A stretch of DNA of 5,752 nt from Planctomycetaceae bacterium (GTDB taxonomy: Bacteria; Planctomycetota; Planctomycetia; Pirellulales; Thermoguttaceae): positions 1 to 5,752 of the forward strand of contig JAISQH010000234.1 in NCBI GenBank assembly GCA_031274385.1, written 5' to 3'. This document shows positions 1 through 3,855 of this stretch, piece by piece. Numbering within the stretch: position 1 is the first letter of the stretch; each line of letters starts with the position of its first letter. The position numbers were made by a program, and so were the translations under genes. The notes under the pieces are model-generated. The model was not told the origin of the DNA. It was given only the letters and a program-made list of their open reading frames with translations, and did not search any database.

Positions 1-2
1 AT

Positions 3-161
3 GGTTCGGCAAGACTGTATTATGAAAAATTGCTCGATAAATACCCTCAAACAGAGTACGCCGAAAAAGCAAGAATCCGCCTCGAACAAATTCAAAACAA
101 ACCCGATCAACCCGATCAACTCGATTTCATCAAGAAAATCTTCCGCCCAAGAGGAACCTAA
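3..161 (+). CDS. BamD-like TPR lipoprotein, C-terminal end only (5' truncated)
   Basis: The window opens inside a plus-strand gene. Reading from base 3 gives 52 residues before TAA at 159-161. The start contains a helix typical of a tetratricopeptide repeat (LYYEKLLDKYPQTEYAEKAR), followed by a Gln-rich linker and a basic tail ending in RPRGT. The pattern YYEKLL-KYP-T-YAEKAR-RL is characteristic of the last repeat of BamD/YfiO-type proteins. In that family the protein is a lipoprotein on the periplasmic face of the outer membrane that helps insert beta-barrels. The lipobox and other repeats lie outside the window, so another TPR protein cannot be excluded. The tail contains a 9-bp tandem duplication, CCCGATCAA twice at 102-119, giving PDQPDQ. 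A longer ATG-initiated frame over 1-306 crosses this gene in the wrong frame and lacks protein-like character. Confidence 0.65.
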   Translation, partial: GSARLYYEKLLDKYPQTEYAEKARIRLEQIQNKPDQPDQLDFIKKIFRPRGT

Positions 162-190
162 ACTTCATTTCGCCGTTGATTTTTGTTGCG

Positions 191-248
191 CGCAAAGACG
201 CAAAGAAGAACAGAAACGTTTTTTATTGATTCCTTTGCGAACTTTGCG
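191..248. repeat. Inverted repeat built from paired CGCAAAG units
   Basis: CGCAAAG-A-CGCAAAG at 191-205 is matched on the other strand by CTTTGCG-AA-CTTTGCG at 233-248, with a 27-base spacer that includes a run of six T. It lies between the converging ends of the BamD-like gene and the small minus-strand genes. As RNA it could form a stem of about 14 pairs, so it might stop transcription or be a copy of a dispersed palindromic repeat. CGCAAAG-type repeats occur between genes in several bacterial groups, but copy number here cannot be judged. The rest of 162-340 shows nothing gene-like. Confidence 0.5.
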
Positions 249-340
249 TACAAATTCTTATTTTGGGTTTTATCTTAATGCGTTATTGAATTTTGAGCGG
301 TTTTAGTGTTAATAATTGGGTTAGCCAGCATTATTTTTTT

Positions 341-571
341 CTATTTCTTATCAACAATTGTATTGATTTTTAATTCAATCCTCGACAACATCTCAATTAT
401 TTCGGATTTTTCCGCTTCTTGTTGCAGGAAATCTTTTTGTTTCTCTGAAAACATTGTTGGTATTTTGACCGCTTCCATTTTCTGATGGTTGAACATGAGA
501 TCAGGTATTTTATGTTCGATTATTGATTCAACATAACCGATTGTTTCCTTTTTGAAATCAAAATCAGTCAT
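341..571 (-). CDS. Small hypothetical protein with C-terminal helix (76 aa)
   Basis: The family is not recognised. The start at 571 (MTDFDFKK) is preferred over an in-frame ATG at 601, because a clear Shine-Dalgarno sequence, GGGAGG, stands a few bases upstream of it. That gives 76 residues. The protein is acidic-to-neutral and has no signal peptide or membrane segment. The last 30 or so residues (from FLQQEAEKSEIIEML to the C-terminus) are a likely amphipathic, possibly coiled-coil helix that could serve oligomerisation. Its start codon overlaps the stop codon of the preceding small gene within ATGACTGA, so the two are probably translationally coupled. An overlapping small pair recalls toxin-antitoxin or phage-remnant modules, but no motif supports either reading. 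Confidence 0.55.
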   Translation of the reverse strand: MTDFDFKKETIGYVESIIEHKIPDLMFNHQKMEAVKIPTMFSEKQKDFLQQEAEKSEIIEMLSRIELKINTIVDKK

Positions 572-773
572 CTTTTTCCTCCCGAACCCATTGGGTTGCA
601 TGAACCGTTGTTGATGATAAAAACTGTGACAGCTGTGTGTAGATTGTCAGGTTTTCAATAACAATTGCCCCTTTTTCAAAAGCAGCAATCGCCCACTCCT
701 TATCTTTGATCACTTTCTTGCCGCCATCAATAGGACTAACTACGATGTATTCCGTAAATATTATTGGATTCAT
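564..773 (-). CDS. Small hypothetical protein (69 aa), first gene of overlapping pair
   Basis: The family is not recognised. From ATG at 773 the frame gives 69 residues starting MNPIIFTEYIVVSPIDGGKK. The first half looks beta-rich, with alternating hydrophobic residues and an SPIDGGKK turn. The second half (about 45-69) is mixed and ends in a charged REEKDD tail. There is no signal peptide or transmembrane segment, so it is presumably cytoplasmic. Its last codons overlap the first codons of the downstream gene by 8 bases. No strong ribosome binding site precedes this start, unlike its partner. An AT-rich imperfect palindrome 26-47 bases upstream (799-820) could carry the promoter or operator. 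Protein-like composition and the coupled arrangement support a real gene, but homology is unknown. Confidence 0.5.
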   Translation of the reverse strand: MNPIIFTEYIVVSPIDGGKKVIKDKEWAIAAFEKGAIVIENLTIYTQLSQFLSSTTVHATQWVREEKDD

Positions 774-798
774 TCTATTTTTTCAAATGTTATATTGT

Positions 799-820
799 TT
801 GTTACATATATATTTTACAA
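799..820. promoter_or_regulatory. AT-rich imperfect dyad upstream of the small gene pair
   Basis: Positions 799-820 read TTGTTACA...TTTTACAA, matching their own reverse complement at 18 of 22 positions. On the minus strand a TTGTAA hexamer (820-815) could be a -35 box, with CAATAT at 797-792 as a poor -10 box 17 bases on. A repressor-type operator is possible, but AT-rich DNA yields such matches by chance. The remainder of 774-999 shows nothing else I can support. Confidence 0.2.
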
Positions 821-996
821 TGTCTATCGTATTGAGCTAAAATGTAAAATTCCTAATAGTTTCGTATTTTGACGGATCAATTTTTCGTGTGTTTTTTGTA
901 TTCTCAAAAAGAGTATTCTTAAAATTCATTCTGTCTTTAGATTTTATTACTTACAACACCTTTTGTAAAGATACAGTAAAAAGATTATCATGTCAA

Positions 997-1028
997 CTCT
1001 TGGCAAGAGGCGTGCGATGCAATATATT
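997..1028 (+). promoter_or_regulatory. Candidate lysA promoter with overlapping operator-like palindrome
   Basis: TTGGCA (1000-1005) and TATATT (1023-1028) are separated by 17 bases, each one mismatch from the sigma-70 consensus. This implies a transcript starting near 1035 with a leader of about 55-60 bases. The -35 box lies inside a perfect 13-base dyad, CTCTTG-G-CAAGAG (997-1009), which could bind a regulator. The same bases also resemble a sigma-54 -24/-12 element: GG at 1002-1003 and GC at 1014-1015 have the required 10-base separation. The leader is too short for a lysine riboswitch. Confidence 0.45.
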
Positions 1029-1092
1029 TATCTTTTGGTATTTACTTTACTCCTTTTTAACCGCGAAAAAGATAAATAAAAATAAACGCACA

Positions 1093-2334
1093 ATGTCTTC
1101 TAAAACGCTTCCATTTGACCGTGAATTTATTGAAAAGCTGACCGAGCAGTACCCGACTCCCTTTTATATTTACGACGAAAAGACATTGCGCCGCAATGCC
1201 CGGTTGTTCACGGAATCTTTTGCGTGGAACACCGGGTTCAAGGAGTTTTTTGCGGTGAAAGCCAATCCGAATCCGGCATTGCTCCAAATTCTGAAGTCGG
1301 AATTTTTGGGTGGCGATTGTTCCAGTTTGCCGGAATTATTGCTTTGTGAGCGGGTTGGGATAAGCGGCGAAGAAATCATGTTCACGTCGAACAATACACC
1401 GGCAGCGGAATTTGTCAAAGCCAAAGAACTCGGAGCCATCATCAACCTTGACGATTTAACGCATCTGGAATTTTTGGAACACTGTGCCGGATTGCCTGAT
1501 TTGATTTCGTTCCGCTGGAATCCCGGTGCGTTGCGGGATGTCGAAAGTGTTATTGGCAATCCTGTTGAAGCCAAATACGGTCTCACAACAGAACAGATTT
1601 TCGAGGGTTTTGCTTTGGCGAAACGAAAAGGGGTGAAGCGGTTTGGGCTTCATACGATGGTGGCGTCGAACATGCTCCAAGAGGAGTTTTTCGGTTACAC
1701 CGCAAAAACGATCTTCGAACTCGCTTTGGAAATCGAACGGCGAAATGCTATTCGGATTGAATTTGTCAATCTTGGCGGTGGTTTTGGAGTTGCCTATCGT
1801 CCCGAACAAACGCCGCTCAATATGAAAAATGTTGCAGAAAAGATTCATGAAGAATACGACAAATTGATTGTTCCGGGTTTGGCACCGATGAAAATTTTCA
1901 CCGAATCCGGTCGGCTTGTTGCTGCCGAATCGGGAACACTGATTACTCGTGTGATTCACGAAAAGCGTACTTATAAACATTATATTGGAGTTGATGCTTG
2001 TATGGCGAATCTGATGCGTCCCGGTATGTACGGAGCCTATCACCACATAACAGTACTTGGAAAACCGGAAAATTCCGGCTTTGTTACAGAAACGGTTGAT
2101 GTTGTTGGTTCTCTTTGCGAAAACTGTGACAAATTTGCGGTGGATCGAATGTTACCCAAAATCGAAATTGGTGATCTTCTGGCGATTCATGACGCCGGAG
2201 CCCACGGTTACGCAATGGGATTTCAGTACAACGGCAAACTTCGCTGCGCCGAGCTGTTGCTTCAGGAAGACGGAGCAGTACGAATGATCCGCCGTGCCGA
2301 AACCCTCGATGACTACTTCGCAACACTTCATTAA
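1093..2334 (+). CDS. lysA: Diaminopimelate decarboxylase (LysA)
   Basis: This is a PLP-dependent fold-type III decarboxylase, converting meso-diaminopimelate to L-lysine and CO2 in the cytoplasm. The start at 1093 (MSSKTLPF) gives 413 residues, the usual LysA length. An upstream GTG at 889 would add 68 unconserved residues across the promoter. The N-terminal barrel carries the PLP-binding Lys56 in FFAVKANPNP, His187 in GLHTM, the phosphate-binding GGGFG at 228-232 and ESGR at 271-274. The C-terminal domain has the active-site Cys342-Glu343 in SLCENCDKF and DAGAHG from residue 367, followed by FQYNGKLR. His371 replaces the Tyr of the common DAGAY motif, and CENCDKF replaces the common CESGD form. 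I recall this combination from LysA of Clostridia and Bacteroidetes, so it marks a subgroup, not damage. No clear Shine-Dalgarno is present. Carboxynorspermidine decarboxylase is a less likely alternative. Confidence 0.9.
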   Translation: MSSKTLPFDREFIEKLTEQYPTPFYIYDEKTLRRNARLFTESFAWNTGFKEFFAVKANPNPALLQILKSEFLGGDCSSLPELLLCERVGISGEEIMFTSNNTPAAEFVKAKELGAIINLDDLTHLEFLEHCAGLPDLISFRWNPGALRDVESVIGNPVEAKYGLTTEQIFEGFALAKRKGVKRFGLHTMVASNMLQEEFFGYTAKTIFELALEIERRNAIRIEFVNLGGGFGVAYRPEQTPLNMKNVAEKIHEEYDKLIVPGLAPMKIFTESGRLVAAESGTLITRVIHEKRTYKHYIGVDACMANLMRPGMYGAYHHITVLGKPENSGFVTETVDVVGSLCENCDKFAVDRMLPKIEIGDLLAIHDAGAHGYAMGFQYNGKLRCAELLLQEDGAVRMIRRAETLDDYFATLH

Positions 2335-2346
2335 AAATTAGGTTCT

Positions 2347-2368
2347 CCCGCGAGGCAGTGGGTTTTTT
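2347..2368 (+). terminator. Candidate intrinsic terminator of lysA, inside the ISL3 left end
   Basis: CCCGC (2347-2351) pairs with GTGGG (2358-2362), including one G-U pair, around a six-base loop, and six T follow at 2363-2368. It begins 13 bases after the lysA stop. The stem is short, so efficiency is uncertain. It lies within the terminal repeat region of the insertion element, so the element seems to supply the 3' end of the lysA transcript. Confidence 0.4.
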
Positions 2369-2373
2369 GTTGG

Positions 2374-2403
2374 TATTGCAAGTAGCAATATTTTTGTTAC
2401 AAT
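2374..2403 (+). promoter_or_regulatory. Candidate transposase promoter with dyad
   Basis: TTGCAA (2376-2381) and TACAAT (2398-2403) are 16 bases apart and read toward the transposase. The -35 box lies in the dyad TATTGC-AAGTA-GCAATA (2374-2390), which has perfect 6-bp arms. A transcript from here would start near 2410, at or just after the ATG at 2409, which favours the ATG at 2451 as the true start. Confidence 0.3.
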
Positions 2404-2408
2404 AAATC

Positions 2409-3117
2409 ATGTTAACTGATTATTGTCCCTCTAACACCCCATTTTTGTTTATGACTTTTTCAGGAATCTATGAGTTGTTTGGCTTCGACGGCTTTAGGAT
2501 AGTTCATGTAACGTTTTTACCCCGTGAGTTCGATGCCCAATCGACGGCAACAAAACATCTTAAGAAGTTTGCATCAGATTTGTGTCGTTATATGACCGCC
2601 TCTGAAGCGGCAACACTTCTTCTGTTTTCGGATGACACGATTCGCCGGTGGGACAAAGAGATATTGAAACAAGAATTCGGTCAGGTTGACCTTTCCAATG
2701 TTACGAGAATACTGATCGACGAAAAATGTATCGGTAAAAATCGCCAATATGTAACACTTGTGTTGGATGCGGTAACAGGCGAATTGTTGTACATGAATAA
2801 GGAAAAATCGAATGAATCGTTGAGTCCGTTTTTCGAGAAAATGCCGGAAAAGATAAGGGATCAGATCGAGATTAAAACCATTGTTACGATTTGCAACCGG
2901 ATTGATGGGGAATACACGGGCATTATTGAACATCTTGAAGTTTGGTGTAACAAATGCCTCCATGAAACGCTTCAATGCCGATGTCACACGCGTCATCGCA
3001 AGAGGTCACGGATACAAAGATCAACAATACCTCTTCCTAAAATTAAGACAAATCGCAAAAAAAATAACTAGTCCTCCCCGCGAACTCGCGGGAGAACCCA
3101 AAAAAAGCGTTGGATAA
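2409..3117 (+). pseudogene. ISL3-family transposase, deleted and frameshifted
   Basis: This is a remnant of a DDE transposase. The probable start is 2451 (MTFSGIYELFGFDGF), matching the ELLGLPGFRV-like opening of the family. The expected zinc-finger Cys pairs and the roughly 60-70 residues around them are missing after FLPREF. A recognisable helix-turn-helix follows (LCRYMTASEAATLLLFSDDTI), then ILIDEKCIGK with the first catalytic Asp, VLDAVTGELLYM and SPFFEKM. The centre of the catalytic domain, with the second Asp, is missing near residue 155 (QIEIKTIV). The C-terminal part (KFGVTNASMKRFN...ARGHGYKDQQYLFLKLRQ) appears only in the +1 frame, because of one extra base near 2937. The third catalytic residue, normally Glu in the S/TN-x-x-x-E context, seems to be Lys. 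The first frame stops at 3071; the shifted frame runs through the element end to 3117. It cannot be functional. Confidence 0.75.
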
Positions 3118-3262
3118 CGTTTATTATGAAATCTTTTCTGCATTCAAAGACGGAATTACAAATTGTTTACAAAAAATAAACTCCGATTATAAAAACGTCT
3201 TAAAAACTACATTAACTCTAAATTTTCATGTTGCCGAAAATCAATACTTTATGGCAGAGTAG
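3110..3262 (+). pseudogene. Possible C-terminal remnant of an unidentified protein
   Basis: A plus-strand frame open from 3068 ends at TAG 3260-3262. Outside the insertion element it reads ALDNVYYEIFSAFKDG, continues for about 30 residues and ends NFHVAENQYFMAE. The composition is protein-like (amphipathic helix, then a beta-like stretch), unlike random AT-rich DNA. No ATG is in frame near the beginning; TTG at 3110 would give a 50-residue product. It may be the 3' end of a gene cut by the ISL3 insertion, but no counterpart is seen left of the element, where lysA is intact. I do not recognise the family, and a chance frame is possible. Confidence 0.3.
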
Positions 3263-3326
3263 AGTATATCTCAAGCATCGAACACACCAATCCGCCATTT
3301 ACTCCCGTAATAAACCATGTTTTCAT
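3249..3326 (-). pseudogene. N-terminal remnant of a short-chain dehydrogenase/reductase
   Basis: The minus-strand ATG at 3326 opens MKTWFITGVNGGL, the typical first strand and glycine-rich NAD(P)-binding turn of an SDR oxidoreductase (classical TGxxxGxG, compare MKTWFITGxSxGxG). The last Gly of the motif is replaced by Val, and similarity fades after MLE. A stop follows 25 codons from the start, where intact SDRs have about 240-280 residues. A good ribosome binding site, AGGAG (3339-3335), stands 8 bases before the start, so a 25-residue peptide might still be made. No further SDR motif (NAG, YxxxK) is found downstream in the window. The 3' end overlaps the end of the opposing open frame by 14 bases, which suggests a deletion junction near 3260-3272. 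Confidence 0.5.
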
Positions 3327-3348
3327 AACAAATTCTCCTGTTAATGTT

Positions 3349-3479
3349 GTCTGAACTTTGATTGTAGCTGATTAAATGATTAACTATGATTGCGGATTAA
3401 AAAACAACAAACAACAATCAGATAAATCATTCAATCAGTTTCAACCAAAGTTCAGACATTTACAATCAAAGGTACAGAC
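3349..3479. repeat. GATT-rich imperfect inverted repeat with three copies of an 18-bp unit
   Basis: The 33-base arm at 3349-3381 and its complement at 3425-3457 agree at 29 of 33 positions, with a 43-base spacer. The spacer holds a nested TGATTG/CAATCA pair (3387-3392 and 3415-3420). The arm starts with GTCTGAACTTTGATTGTA. A second copy starts on the minus strand at 3457 and a third at 3479, the latter two 22 bases apart as direct repeats. GATT recurs every 7-11 bases across the left arm and AATC across the right. It lies between the minus-strand DUF4405 gene and the SDR remnant and could act as a terminator. It resembles dispersed palindromic repeats that begin GTCTGAAC and contain GATT runs, which I recall from environmental bacterial genomes, though I cannot name a family. 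Confidence 0.6.
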
Positions 3480-3481
3480 TC

Positions 3482-3823
3482 TCATCCAAAACAGAAGATC
3501 GCAAGCAGTGTGGCGATGAGGATGGGAATCATCATCAAAAGAAAAGCAGTAACCGCTTCCTTGCTGCTGATGAAACCGCGTGACTTTTGGATGTATTCTC
3601 GCAGCAACCGCCAATTCGTAATCGTGTGAAAAACAGAAAGAACCGTAAAGATAATTCCCGTTAAAACATGAATGGCGGTACAGAACGCCTTTGGTAAAGG
3701 GATTTCGAGTGTTTCAAAAACTTGACTCATCGCTCCCGACAAAACCACACTCACCAGCGCGAAAAATAATCCGATAGACACAAACTTTCGAAAACAAAAC
3801 GAACTTTTCGTTGGTTCATTCAT
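3482..3823 (-). CDS. DUF4405-type membrane protein, probable haem-binding (113 aa)
   Basis: This is a small integral membrane protein with three predicted helices at about 14-34 (FVSIGLFFALVSVVLSGAM), 48-68 and 92-112. The central helix has His52 and His66 separated by 13 residues, followed by NW (IH...FHTITNW). This matches the LH-x13-H...NW pattern of DUF4405 (flavinylation-associated cytochrome), where the His pair is thought to bind haem b. Its likely site is the cytoplasmic membrane, and electron transfer is an inference from the family. DUF4405 proteins often neighbour FMN-binding or ApbE genes, but none is visible here. The start at 3823 (MNEPTKSS) lacks a Shine-Dalgarno site. The gene lies 32 bases downstream of the fusion gene on the same strand, so co-transcription is likely. 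Confidence 0.7.
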   Translation of the reverse strand: MNEPTKSSFCFRKFVSIGLFFALVSVVLSGAMSQVFETLEIPLPKAFCTAIHVLTGIIFTVLSVFHTITNWRLLREYIQKSRGFISSKEAVTAFLLMMIPILIATLLAIFCFG

Positions 3824-3855
3824 TATTTTGTTCTTAATTGTAAAAATAATTCAAT

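Larger units (their letters stand above)
2341..3098 (+). mobile_element. Internally deleted ISL3-family insertion element (758 bp)
   Basis: The ends are a perfect 14-bp inverted repeat, GGTTCTCCCGCGAG at 2341-2354 and its complement at 3085-3098. They begin with GG and resemble the GGNTCTTC-type ends I recall for ISL3 elements. Between them lies a degraded ISL3 transposase gene. Intact ISL3 elements are commonly about 1.3-1.5 kb, so roughly half is missing, yet both ends remain; such a copy could in principle be moved by an intact relative. ISL3 elements usually duplicate 8 bp of AT-rich target. The flanks here (AAAAATTA left, CAAAAAAA right) are A-rich but agree at only 5 of 8 positions, so no convincing duplication remains. 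The right end forms a strong hairpin, CCCGCGA-AC-TCGCGGG (3077-3092). Confidence 0.7.

Noticed and set aside
1..306. 101-codon plus-strand open frame from the first base
   Set aside because: It crosses the BamD-like tail (3-161) in another frame and then runs through the inverted repeat. The other frame has clear TPR character and this one does not.
889..1092. N-terminal extension of lysA from GTG 889
   Set aside because: The extra 68 residues are unlike any LysA and cover the best promoter candidate. The family similarity begins just after Met at 1093.
974..1092. Possible lysine riboswitch upstream of lysA
   Set aside because: The leader after the likely promoter is only about 55-60 bases, far shorter than the L-box, and has no matching stems.
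1456..2046. Long minus-strand frame (196 codons) antisense to lysA
   Set aside because: It is a mirror of lysA codon structure, rich in His, Asn and Phe with no recognisable domain. The same applies to other antisense frames over lysA and the fusion gene.
3071..3099. Resemblance to a type I-E CRISPR repeat (29 bases with CCCGCGA/TCGCGGG stem)
   Set aside because: No second copy lies at about 61-bp spacing on either side, and its outer 14 bases match the left end of the ISL3 element, so it is the element's right terminus.
2333..3106. Target-site duplication around the ISL3 element
   Set aside because: The 8-base flanks agree at only 5 positions, all from A-runs, so no duplication can be claimed.
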